Positions 24,816-32,398 of a DNA stretch of 64,000 nucleotides are shown here, one piece after another. This stretch comes from a virus. The position numbers were made by a program, and so were the translations under genes. The stretch lies in the IMG/VR virus record IMGVR_UViG_3300042988_000374, positions 64,001-128,000 of that record. One strand, written 5' to 3'. The first letter of the stretch is position 1, and each line of letters starts with the position of its first letter. The notes beneath the pieces are model-generated. The model was not told the origin of the DNA, made no database searches, and saw only the letters and a program-made list of their open reading frames with translations.

Positions 24816-25403
24816 TCAGAATTCAAACAAATCTGGGTCGTCTGTAATTTCTTTTAACGGACGTGGTAATTTATATACTTTTGTCTTTGTAGGGTCACGC
24901 TTATTTAGCAATGGTAACAAGCCCTTAAAGTCATTTTTGTGTTGTTGGCACAATTCACCTTCAATCCATTCTGCTTGTTCTTCTAGTGTAGCTTCTACTA
25001 GACACTTTCTAAAGTTAGGATTAACAGTCCAGATGCCTACAACGTAGTTGTTACGATTGAGTGCGTCTTCTGGTAATACACCAGCAGCAACTAAACGACG
25101 AACACCTTTAATAAAGTCGGTACCATGATCACTTGCCATGAACTCTGACCAACCTTCTAAGTTTGATACTTGACGAACAATACGCTCACATTGTTGCAAT
25201 TGGTTGATTCGATCATCACTTGGTGCGGTCATGCCTGCTTTGAGGAAGACCATGCGCATTTGATCTCGTGGAACAAAACAAATACCATAAGCGCAGGCTT
25301 TGGTGTTCATCTTCTTTACGATGCTGTAGATTTCATTAGCTTTCTTTAGTTCATTCAAGCGAATTAACTTGTCTGGTTTATATAAATTAATGTTGTTAAA
25401 CAT
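24816..25403 (-). CDS. Hypothetical protein with clamp-binding-like C-terminus
   Basis: 195 aa, mostly helical (KANEIYSIVKKMNTKACAYG, RIVRQVSNLEGWSEFM). It ends in DDPDLFEF, similar to the acidic/aromatic tail DDLFSFE of the polymerase here and to the C-terminal clamp-binding peptides of T4 gp43, gp55 and gp33. It may dock on the sliding clamp. No sigma-factor motif is evident. Promoter and AAGGA ribosome site are normal. Confidence 0.55.
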   Translation of the reverse strand: MFNNINLYKPDKLIRLNELKKANEIYSIVKKMNTKACAYGICFVPRDQMRMVFLKAGMTAPSDDRINQLQQCERIVRQVSNLEGWSEFMASDHGTDFIKGVRRLVAAGVLPEDALNRNNYVVGIWTVNPNFRKCLVEATLEEQAEWIEGELCQQHKNDFKGLLPLLNKRDPTKTKVYKLPRPLKEITDDPDLFEF

Positions 25404-25432
25404 AGGTTTCCTTCTTTGTTAGTGAGCTGGTA

Positions 25433-25461
25433 ATGTTAGCTCGGTTGGTAAATCTTGTCAA
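25433..25461 (-). promoter_or_regulatory. Sigma70 promoter
   Basis: Minus strand TTGACA, 17 bp, TAACAT, ~30 nt before the start at 25403. Confidence 0.7.
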
Positions 25462-25482
25462 GAGTGGAGACTTCCAATCTCT

Positions 25483-26490
25483 TTATTTTGTCCACTCATC
25501 ATAGAGTTTAAATGACGCTAAGTTTTTTGCTTTGGATTCCACCATGCAATCTGCCCATGACCAATGTGCACGTGCTAAGTCGTTACTAGCTTTGTTCCAC
25601 ATGAAGTCAGAGTGTGCGCGGAGCTTTTGTTTTTTGTGACCAGATTCCATTAGTGCAGCCATTTGGGGCAATACATGGCAGTCATGCCCAACCAAGACAT
25701 CTTCTCTAGACAGGGAGTAATGCATTGTAGGACGAATAGACTTCCAGCTGTCAATGATCCGTGTAATTCTGGCATCTTGAGGATCCATGTAAGACCCTTC
25801 TCGAACCCAATAATGGTGCAGGTCAAGAACAGTAGGTATAATATCGCTAAGACTGAGACAATCATCTAACCCCCATGTGTTTTCTTCATTCTCCACTGTG
25901 ATTACATTCCGTGCTTCTGGTGAGAGTCGTGCGTATGCTTCGCGCATACCTACTGGACCGCGTTTACCAGACACGTGAATGTTGCATTTTGCATCCTGGA
26001 ATGTTTTACCATAACCCATGTACCGCAAAACATCAACGTGATACTCGAATTCAGCAATTGAATTGTTTACGATGTTTGGGTTGTCAGAAGCCAGCACGAC
26101 GAATTGCCCCGGATGCATTGATAAGCGAACATCACGTTCACGAGCAATACTACCAACATCTGCCAAGTGGCGCTCAAGATATTGACGAACATCTGGTAAC
26201 TGCCAATAGTGGCTCCAAGCGTCATGAGTATATGCCGGAAGTACATCGCTTCCGATACGCACCATACGGAGACCTTCATCTAATTCTCCTACTCGCGTTA
26301 CTAGATTTTTGATAGCGGCGATATTAGCTACCATCAAGTCCCATAGTTTCTCTTCAGCTACCGAGCGTGTCTGTCGATTGAGCCATGATATGGTAGTAGT
26401 ACCGATTCTAGTTTCTGGAATCGACACGATGCCTTTTGTTGGATGTGACTCCGACAAGATACAGGCAAAACCAACACGTTTAATGGTCAT
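25483..26490 (-). CDS. uvsE: UV damage endonuclease UvsE/UvdE
   Basis: 335 aa from the ATG behind TTTGGAGTTTACT; an upstream in-frame start at 26502 lies in the ribosome site. TIM-barrel UVDE motifs: GFACILSE at the N-terminus, RLSMHPGQFVVLASDNP, VTVENEENTWGLDDC and LDLHHYW, which hold the metal-binding His, Glu and Asp residues. The enzyme nicks DNA 5' to pyrimidine dimers. It likely repairs phage DNA damaged by sunlight. It is transcribed singly from a consensus promoter. Confidence 0.92.
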   Translation of the reverse strand: MTIKRVGFACILSESHPTKGIVSIPETRIGTTTISWLNRQTRSVAEEKLWDLMVANIAAIKNLVTRVGELDEGLRMVRIGSDVLPAYTHDAWSHYWQLPDVRQYLERHLADVGSIARERDVRLSMHPGQFVVLASDNPNIVNNSIAEFEYHVDVLRYMGYGKTFQDAKCNIHVSGKRGPVGMREAYARLSPEARNVITVENEENTWGLDDCLSLSDIIPTVLDLHHYWVREGSYMDPQDARITRIIDSWKSIRPTMHYSLSREDVLVGHDCHVLPQMAALMESGHKKQKLRAHSDFMWNKASNDLARAHWSWADCMVESKAKNLASFKLYDEWTK

Positions 26491-26513
26491 AGTAAACTCC
26501 AAATAAAAGGGAT

Positions 26514-26542
26514 AGTATACTGTATCCCTTTGTAGTTGTCAA
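26514..26542 (-). promoter_or_regulatory. Consensus sigma70 promoter of uvsE
   Basis: Minus strand TTGACA, 17 bp, TATACT. The -35 overlaps the last codons of the upstream nucleotidyltransferase gene. Confidence 0.8.
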
Positions 26543-27009
26543 TTCTTTTTTGTATTTTCAGCTTCTGCCACACGCTTGCGTAGAGAGGATGAACTGAATG
26601 AATGGTCACGACTGTTGAAGACACATTTGATTCCGCGATCACTGCCTTCCTTGCGACCGGTAAAGTCTTGGTTCTGGTATTCTACACCAAGGATTCGCAC
26701 ATCAAGTGGCAAGATTAGCATTAAGTCGCGCAGGTCTTGTTCAGTTTGGTATACTACAATTTCATCTACGAATCTACAGGCGCTCAGTTGAATCTGGCGC
26801 TCAACAATACTCTGAATTGGTTTGTTCTTGGTGTCTGGTCGATCAATTGTTGGATCTGTTTGTAAGCCAGCAATTAGGTAATCACAGTGATTCTTTGCTT
26901 CGGCTAACATTGCCATGTGTCCAGCGTGTGGTCCTAAATCAAAGGTACTGAAGGTAATACCGATGACTTTGCCTTCATCTTTTAATTGTTTAATTTTATT
27001 AAATATCAT
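26539..27009 (-). CDS. Cytidylyltransferase-like nucleotidyltransferase (TagD/RfaE family)
   Basis: 156 aa. GITFSTFDLGPHAGHMAMLA carries the HxGH active-site motif of the nucleotidylyltransferase superfamily. GLQTDPTIDRPDTKNKPIQS and SSSLRKRV (the ISS/SSS-R motif) complete it. The family couples CTP or ATP to glycerol-3-phosphate, ADP-heptose precursors or similar. Similar genes occur in many marine T4-like phages. The actual substrate is unknown; surface-sugar or lipid metabolism is inferred. It overlaps the upstream 76-aa gene by ATGA. Confidence 0.82.
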   Translation of the reverse strand: MIFNKIKQLKDEGKVIGITFSTFDLGPHAGHMAMLAEAKNHCDYLIAGLQTDPTIDRPDTKNKPIQSIVERQIQLSACRFVDEIVVYQTEQDLRDLMLILPLDVRILGVEYQNQDFTGRKEGSDRGIKCVFNSRDHSFSSSSLRKRVAEAENTKKN

Positions 27010-27236
27010 TTTGTGAATTTATTTGGATACTCCAAGTGGAACACTTCTACGTGATTCCCTTTAAGGAGTTGAACTGTTTGCTCATTTTGCGCATCAGTTT
27101 CTGTTAAGTACACACCGGTTCCAAGAATAAGCCCATTGACAGTTGCGCCTGTTCCCACAAGACTGAATGAACCAGTACTGCTTTGTTGAACTACGATGTA
27201 CAAATCATGGTGATTTGGTCTGGCAATGGGCTTCAT
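27006..27236 (-). CDS. Small hypothetical protein
   Basis: 76 aa, beta-rich (DLYIVVQQSSTGSFSLVGTG, GTGVYLTETDAQ). AAGG ribosome site, ATGA overlap with the nucleotidyltransferase. No family recognised. Confidence 0.55.
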   Translation of the reverse strand: MKPIARPNHHDLYIVVQQSSTGSFSLVGTGATVNGLILGTGVYLTETDAQNEQTVQLLKGNHVEVFHLEYPNKFTK

Positions 27237-27246
27237 TTAGATCACC

Positions 27247-27468
27247 TTATAGCAAGATGCCAAATTTGTAAGCGTCAGCGCCCCATTGGTCTTTCGAGTT
27301 CTTACCAGACATATACTTTGTGAATTGCTGGAACACATAGTTCCGCATATCATAAAGAGTAGCCTCATCATATTTGAAGCCTGAATCCACACAGAATTCT
27401 TTATATAGTTCCAAATCGTTAAAGATTTGACGAACTTTAGGGTTTGGTGCGAATGTAGTTTTTGCCAT
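27247..27468 (-). CDS. Conserved small phage protein
   Basis: 73 aa. RQIFNDLELYKEFCVDSGFK and YDMRNYVFQQFTKYMSGKN match a small protein conserved in T4-like cyanophages. Role unknown. AAGGA ribosome site. Confidence 0.6.
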   Translation of the reverse strand: MAKTTFAPNPKVRQIFNDLELYKEFCVDSGFKYDEATLYDMRNYVFQQFTKYMSGKNSKDQWGADAYKFGILL

Positions 27469-27479
27469 TTTATTTCCTT

Positions 27480-27818
27480 TTAAATAGCGGTTGATAGGTT
27501 AGGTTTGTGAGTATGGTACTCTTTAGTAAATGCGACACCGGAGTTGTTGTTGATAACTTGAACTTCGATATCACGCTCTGAATAAAGTTTGATGACTTCA
27601 CGGTAAATGCCGTCAGCTACTTCTTCAAAGTTCTTTGCGGACTGATCAACGGTACTGGCATATGCATTAACTGCCGCCAATACTTCTTCAAAGTTGATTT
27701 CAGTACCCGATTTATTCTCAATAGTGATTTGACTATCGATACTGTTGCCCATGTCTAGACGTAGTGTGTATAGACTACGCGCGGCAGCAATAATTCTGTC
27801 TTGTGTTGTTTGTGTCAT
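27480..27818 (-). CDS. Hypothetical protein
   Basis: 112 aa from the ATG that overlaps the upstream stop (ATGA). MTQTTQDRIIAAARSLYTLR starts a helical body, with beta strands at the end (IEVQVINNNSGVAFTKEYH). No family recognised. Confidence 0.55.
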   Translation of the reverse strand: MTQTTQDRIIAAARSLYTLRLDMGNSIDSQITIENKSGTEINFEEVLAAVNAYASTVDQSAKNFEEVADGIYREVIKLYSERDIEVQVINNNSGVAFTKEYHTHKPNLSTAI

Positions 27819-28207
27819 AGTAGGCCATCTGGTAAATTTTGGTTGTACTGCTGGCATAATAATACCAGCAGTTCGAATTTCTCTTCCTCACTCTTTAGAG
27901 CATCGTGCGCTTCTTTGAGATTGGGATGCTCAGCTATTAGTTTAGCACGAAGTTGTTCTTCTGTGCGCTTCTGGCGAGTCCATTCAAGGAGAGATTTAGC
28001 ATCATACGATAAATCAACACTGGCAAATGAGCCACCAATAGCTACCCATTGAGAGCCATCGTAGATTTTAAAGTCTTGTGAGTCAAAGTCATATCTAATT
28101 TGGCCCTGCATATGGGCAGACGATGAGTGATTTTTGCTAATGTGGGGGAAGGTATTACCTCCCGTCACTTCAACGTATCCACTACCGGTGTTGATTCCTC
28201 TAATCAT
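27815..28207 (-). CDS. Putative structural protein with beta N-terminus and helical C-terminus
   Basis: 130 aa. GINTGSGYVEVTGGNTFPHI, then QGQIRYDFDSQDFKIYDGSQ, a strand-turn pattern seen in short fibre or decoration proteins. The C-terminal ~50 residues are helical and Leu/Glu-rich, like those of the 11841-12215 product. It lies directly downstream of the sliding clamp gene. Confidence 0.5.
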   Translation of the reverse strand: MIRGINTGSGYVEVTGGNTFPHISKNHSSSAHMQGQIRYDFDSQDFKIYDGSQWVAIGGSFASVDLSYDAKSLLEWTRQKRTEEQLRAKLIAEHPNLKEAHDALKSEEEKFELLVLLCQQYNQNLPDGLL

Positions 28208-28208
28208 A

Positions 28209-28940
28209 TTAACGTGATTGTGCTGGGATTAAGTATTCGTAGTCTGCCATGCCAGAGTCTACGGTGATCTTCATAGCACCAGCATCACTGATGTATACTT
28301 TCTTGTCGCCTTGAAGATCCATGATTGCCAAGAATTGCTTTACTGGCCAGCTCCATGCTTTGCTCAATGTGCCAGTAACGCCGCCTTCAAACACGAAGTT
28401 ACCAGAGTGACTAGACACGTCACCAAAGAAGATTTTTAAATCGCCACCGTCTGTCTTAGTAACGAACGTGGTTTCTTCGCTATTAGCAGAGGCTTGTTTC
28501 TTCATACGAGCAACGTTTGCGACTTTTGGTTCAAACTCAACGTTCCAAGTAGCACCAGCAAATTTAACTGGTTTAATCTTTTCTTCAACAATGGTTTGCG
28601 ACATCAAGCGATAGTTGTTGATGAAGTCACCAGTTGATGTTTCAAAGTGAATGGAAGCTGGTACGTTCTCACCATCTTTGTCTTGGTGAGTCATCTTCAC
28701 TGTAGCAGTGGCATCATACTCTTCAAAAGATAAGATAGTGCGAAGTTTGCCCAAATTAGGCATACCGAATGTGCCAGCAAATTGATCATTAGGAGTTTTA
28801 AATTTACCACTGATGATAACTGTACGATCTTCTGCGATACTAGCTAACGCGGTTTCTTTGTCAGTACCTGATACTTTGATCAAGTCGATAAAGCCAAGTT
28901 GGGCTGTGTGTGCGATTACGTCTTGTAAATGATTTTTCAT
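28209..28940 (-). CDS. 45: DNA polymerase sliding clamp (gp45)
   Basis: 243 aa (T4 gp45 is 228). Matches the phage clamp fold: SGKFKTPNDQFAGTFGMPNL, DGENVPASIHFET, a central KPVKFAGATWNVEFEPKV connector, and an end YEYLIPAQSR. It forms a trimeric ring that tethers polymerase and, in T4, also activates late transcription with gp33/gp55. The upstream promoter (TTGACT-17-TATCAT) and AAGGA site give independent early expression, next to the polymerase. Confidence 0.9.
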   Translation of the reverse strand: MKNHLQDVIAHTAQLGFIDLIKVSGTDKETALASIAEDRTVIISGKFKTPNDQFAGTFGMPNLGKLRTILSFEEYDATATVKMTHQDKDGENVPASIHFETSTGDFINNYRLMSQTIVEEKIKPVKFAGATWNVEFEPKVANVARMKKQASANSEETTFVTKTDGGDLKIFFGDVSSHSGNFVFEGGVTGTLSKAWSWPVKQFLAIMDLQGDKKVYISDAGAMKITVDSGMADYEYLIPAQSR

Positions 28941-28965
28941 TGTTAATGTTTCCTTCTATTTGTTA

Positions 28966-28994
28966 ATGATATCAATTAGTGCCAACAGAGTCAA
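28966..28994 (-). promoter_or_regulatory. Sigma70 promoter of clamp gene
   Basis: Minus strand TTGACT, 17 bp, TATCAT, followed by AAGGA. Confidence 0.65.
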
Positions 28995-29020
28995 CACTAA
29001 TTGGATTACTAGTGTCCAAT

Positions 29021-30133
29021 TTATTCAAAACTGAACAAGTCGTCGAATGTCGAATTGACATCTGTATTTTCACGGAGATCCCAATTCAGTACTGATAGCA
29101 TATTCTCAACTTTTTCGTCGAGTAGCACACGCTCCATCTCAAGTTCATCAAATGGTAATTCAATGAACCATTGTGGTAAGCGCAATTGATCTACTGGATA
29201 AGCAATTGAGGTAATACCAAGTGGATTGTCTCGTAATTTGCAAACAACAATCTTCATGCCATCTACGATAGATTGACTGTAGTTGTCACCATTCATCTTC
29301 TTTAGGTAGTTCCAGTTAATGGAGGCACGCACATGTCCTGGCATATTTACCTTGCCGTTGCCTTTGCCTGAATTTGCCTTCTCCAACTGGGTGGCATAAT
29401 CATTCAATCGCTTAACGCCTTTTGGTGAGCCCTTGGTCCATGCATCCATCTCGCGTAACTTTTTCTTAAATTCACGAATCTTACCAATGATGACTTCTTT
29501 ATCATCACCGTTCAGCACGTTATCAAGAATTTCTGCCAAGAATACTTGAACATACTTTGGCGTATCACTACGCTTCAAATCAAGACCCATAGCTTTGATA
29601 TCACCACGTTTGCCGTCTTTATCTTTGCGTTTGCCTTCTTTGTCGTAGATATTTACCGCGTACTTTTTCTTTTTAATGAACAGTCCACGGTCAGCTACAA
29701 TCTCTCGACCAGCTTTAATAATCTCACCATTTTTACGAGGACAATGGAATGAACGTTCCATCATTTCTGGGAATGATTGGTTAGTTTGCTCAGCCAGCTC
29801 ATCGTAGATTTGAACCGCAGTCTCTTTGTTCCAGTTCTCCATAAGGGCAGGGTTCTGCTTCAACATAGGTATCGCTGTGAAGTAACAGGAATTATGAACA
29901 AGGATATCGTTGCCAAAGAACCAGGGTTCGTTTTCATTACGCATACCGATGTCATATACGTATTGTTCTCCAGCATCTTCTAGCTTTCTAATACTCTTCA
30001 CTGGCGCTCTGCTCAGTGCGATTACGTGCCCTGACACAATCTCTTTAGCAGATGCATCATAGGTATCCACCTCCTCGTTTAGCAATTCAGTTAGTGTTTG
30101 TTTTAATTCTGCTGGTGTTATTTTAGTAGCCAT
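29021..30133 (-). CDS. 43: Split intein C-half + C-terminal part of DNA polymerase
   Basis: 370 aa. Residues 1-81 are the intein C-half: VYDIGMRNENEPWFFGND (block F) and DILVHN (block G), ending in the catalytic His-Asn. The polymerase resumes at Ser82 (SCYFTAIPML), the residue after DTD of motif C. KKKYAV (the conserved KKxY) and the thumb follow. The last residues DDLFSFE resemble the T4 gp43 clamp-binding tail. The intein half is longer than the usual ~40 residues: an extra helical segment (KQTLTELLNEEVD) may aid docking to the N-half. It overlaps the endonuclease gene by 16 nt. It needs trans-splicing to make active polymerase. Confidence 0.9.
   Translation of the reverse strand: MATKITPAELKQTLTELLNEEVDTYDASAKEIVSGHVIALSRAPVKSIRKLEDAGEQYVYDIGMRNENEPWFFGNDILVHNSCYFTAIPMLKQNPALMENWNKETAVQIYDELAEQTNQSFPEMMERSFHCPRKNGEIIKAGREIVADRGLFIKKKKYAVNIYDKEGKRKDKDGKRGDIKAMGLDLKRSDTPKYVQVFLAEILDNVLNGDDKEVIIGKIREFKKKLREMDAWTKGSPKGVKRLNDYATQLEKANSGKGNGKVNMPGHVRASINWNYLKKMNGDNYSQSIVDGMKIVVCKLRDNPLGITSIAYPVDQLRLPQWFIELPFDELEMERVLLDEKVENMLSVLNWDLRENTDVNSTFDDLFSFE
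29891..30133 (-). other. Split intein, C-terminal half
   Basis: 81 codons from the ATG to the terminal Asn, with blocks F and G intact. The +1 extein residue is Ser. Confidence 0.88.
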
Positions 30134-31206
30134 TCTTTTACTTCCGTTATTGTTTGTATTGGGTTAGCCAAATAATCAGCTTCCCATACAGTCTTTACCT
30201 CGAAGCCCCTGTCATTGGCAGTTTTGGTCTTCATCTCGTCTCTTAGCCAAATATCAGCAGCTGTCTTATTTGTAACAGTATTAACAAATGTCGCATCGTA
30301 TTTCTTAGGATTACAGTGCCAGTAATCACCATTAAATTCAACTATTTTATTCCTAGTCGTGTCAGTTGCATCAAAGAATACTGGTGCGTCTAATAAGTTA
30401 CTCCACATAGCGAACTGTCTAGTCTTGGCAGTATACTTAATCTGCTCACCTAAAGCAACCTCAAGGTTATCCAAAAACTCTAATTCCAACTTACTAGATG
30501 AGTTTATTGGTCTTCTTTTGGATATAATCTCTTCAGCTTCAGCTTGAGTGACGCCATATTTTTCTTGAATATAATCTATGCGATTAGAATTTCCCTTTTG
30601 ATAGTTATACTCTTCCCACAATCGTTTACCATCATCGCCGTACTTCTCTTCATAGTACTCAAGTGTGTTTGTATATCGCTGCAACTCCAGATAGTTATTC
30701 CACATCTCGTTTCCTAGCTCATCACCATGACGCTCTATACATTTCTCCAGCGTCACTGCTCTTGATTTATTGAAGTCATCAAAGTCTTCGCGGGTGTATC
30801 CAAATTTCTTCTCTTTATATTCAAATGTATTGGTTTCGGATTGTAGTGATACGTATCGAGCCCATTTTTCTTTACCAATCGCTTCGCCGTACTTCAGAAT
30901 CATACCATTTTCGGTAATACCAGTAGACTGTTTACAAGCATCTGATACTATTGGAGCATCTGGGAAGGCTTCAATATATTCTGATAACGTTCTAGGGACA
31001 TTGCACCCATGCATAACATGTGATGATGTTATCCTATTGAACTTTTTGTGACATTCAGCACATTCAATCTTAGGCGCGCTATCAGAAACAGAACGTCTTG
31101 TAGACGCCCGTTCCCGTTCTCTTAATATGCGCTCAAATTCAATTTTGCCACGCTCTTCGCCATACTGCTCAATGCACTTGGCCAAGCTCTTCTTAATACC
31201 TGCCAT
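30118..31206 (-). CDS. Vsr-like (EDxHD-type) homing endonuclease between intein halves
   Basis: 362 aa. The N-terminal half has repeats of the type KYGEAIGKEKWARYVSLQS and RHGDELGNEMWNNYLELQ, which look like tandem DNA-recognition modules, plus a CAEC...H...C zinc-like motif near residue 49. The C-terminal ~110 residues (NKIVEFNGDYWHCNPKKY, LRDEMKTKTANDRGFEVKTV) match the Vsr-fold nuclease of free-standing homing endonucleases found within fractured, split-intein genes. It would cut intein-free polymerase genes and spread the whole insertion. It begins 3 nt after the stop of the N-half. Confidence 0.8.
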   Translation of the reverse strand: MAGIKKSLAKCIEQYGEERGKIEFERILRERERASTRRSVSDSAPKIECAECHKKFNRITSSHVMHGCNVPRTLSEYIEAFPDAPIVSDACKQSTGITENGMILKYGEAIGKEKWARYVSLQSETNTFEYKEKKFGYTREDFDDFNKSRAVTLEKCIERHGDELGNEMWNNYLELQRYTNTLEYYEEKYGDDGKRLWEEYNYQKGNSNRIDYIQEKYGVTQAEAEEIISKRRPINSSSKLELEFLDNLEVALGEQIKYTAKTRQFAMWSNLLDAPVFFDATDTTRNKIVEFNGDYWHCNPKKYDATFVNTVTNKTAADIWLRDEMKTKTANDRGFEVKTVWEADYLANPIQTITEVKEWLLK

Positions 31207-31209
31207 ATA

Positions 31210-31572
31210 TTACGAATTCAACTTATGTCTTAATGATATCAGGATATCAGTAGGATTAATATCGGTTGGTTTAACCTCAATTAAATTACCATCACGCTCA
31301 ACCATAATCGAGTGATCTTCTGTGACAGTTATGGTATTGCCATTAGCATCTTCAATCTCATAGAGGCTTTTAGACACTTGATGGCGATAGATATATTCAA
31401 CGTGTCCGAAGTATGGTTCTTGCCGTTCAGAATGATAGCTCATCACCAGCAATCCGTCATCACCGGCATACTGCTTTGTTCCATCTTCCCAGAACTCAGA
31501 ACATGAATCAAACAATTCGCCGATCTGAACATCGCCTTTGTTAGTTCTGATAATCGTCGAACCAACCACCGA
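31210..31572 (-). other. Split intein, N-terminal half
   Basis: 120 residues beginning with Ser (not the commoner Cys) after YGDTD. Block A (STIIRTNKG) and block B (TEDHSIMV) are intact. It ends with KLNS and a stop. Confidence 0.88.
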
Positions 31573-32211
31573 GTCAGTATCCCCGTAAATTATTGCGTCA
31601 CCAGTGTGATCATATTCACCACAGATAGCTTCGTTTAAATGAGCAGACATATGTTTCACAATCTGTCTACCTGATAGCGTGGTAGATTGACCAATACGCT
31701 TATCGTAGAATCTACAATGTTGATTTAATAATGCTCCGTCTCGATGTTCAGATATGTTAGCAAAACAAATCCCGTATGTCATCGACATACTGCTAATGCT
31801 TTCACATTAGAACAGACTATATCACAATCTGCAACTTAGTTACAGATTCCCGCCGTTTCGGCAATCATACGCTTATTGCCTACGTCCATATGGACTAGTC
31901 GTTGAACCTTCGATATCAAATATCGCTTGGCTGCTGATTGTCTTTGCCATTACGCAGTAAGAGTTCCCAGCAATTAGACGGGTTTTCAATACACATTACT
32001 GTGTAAGGGCGCTACACATTAACGCACTGTTGAGCAAAATCTTTCTTACCAATTGCCGAGAGTCAAAGTATTCTCGCGCATCTTCAATAATCTGCTTAGT
32101 AGCGACTATCTTATTGTCTACCATTGTTAATGAATGAACCTTCATATAACTGGCCAATGTTTTTAAATCATTTGATTTTATTAAACTTCGTATGTGTTCA
32201 ATGTCTATCAT
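31210..32211 (-). CDS. 43: DNA polymerase middle part + split intein N-half (two exons)
   Basis: Joined exons 32211-32022 and 31739-31210. Exon 1 starts at an ATG behind AAGGAGTAAC and reads to YFDSRQLVRKILLNSA plus one base; exon 2 adds AC then GGAGCA. Joining gives NSAYGALLNQHCRFYDKRIG, an intact motif B. The chain continues to motif C, IIYGDTD, then Ser1 of the intein (SVVGSTIIRTNKG, block A; VTEDHSIMV, block B) and stops at 31210. Without splicing, exon 1 runs only nine codons past the splice site to a stop. The first ~30 residues (MIDIEHIRSLIKSNDLKTLA) are not clearly polymerase. Exon borders are inferred from motif B and P1 pairing. Confidence 0.85.
31740..32021 (-). mobile_element. Group I intron inside polymerase motif B
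   Basis: 282 nt. The 5' exon ends in GCGT, which pairs with intron GCGC to form P1 with the expected U-G wobble at the splice site. Conserved core elements occur in order on the minus strand: AATTGCTGGGAAC (P/Q), GTTCAACGACTAGTCC (R) and GATATAGTC (S). The intron ends in G before ACGGAGC. It has no ORF. Splicing restores the Tyr codon of the NSxYG motif. The core and borders agree, so splicing is very likely. Confidence 0.9.
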
Positions 32212-32212
32212 G

Positions 32213-32398
32213 TTACTCCTTTAATTTATTCATAGTGAATCCTAATTCCCTAAATGTTTTACCAGTATATAATTTGCAAAAGGCGTGGCATTCAGGAGTC
32301 TGATTGAAGTGTGGATTAGGTACCACAAACTCTAATAAACTATCATCTCTTGGACCGCCATAGAATGGAAGTTCAGGAACACTATCCTCCACGTCTTG
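32213..32398 (-). other. In-frame continuation of the HNH gene after an amber stop
   Basis: After TAG at 32399-32401 the same frame stays open for 61 codons: VPELPFYGGPRDDSLLEFVV, then TPECHAFCKLYTGKTFREL, to TAA. The TGKTFRELGFTM motif looks like an endonuclease DNA-binding end. It ends with KLKE in AAGGAGTAA, one base before the polymerase middle ATG. It may be read through, started at the GTG at 32392, or be a recently broken gene end. Confidence 0.5.

Noticed and set aside
24816-25403. Late sigma factor gp55
   Set aside because: Only the clamp-binding-like tail fits; no sigma region 2 pattern is visible.
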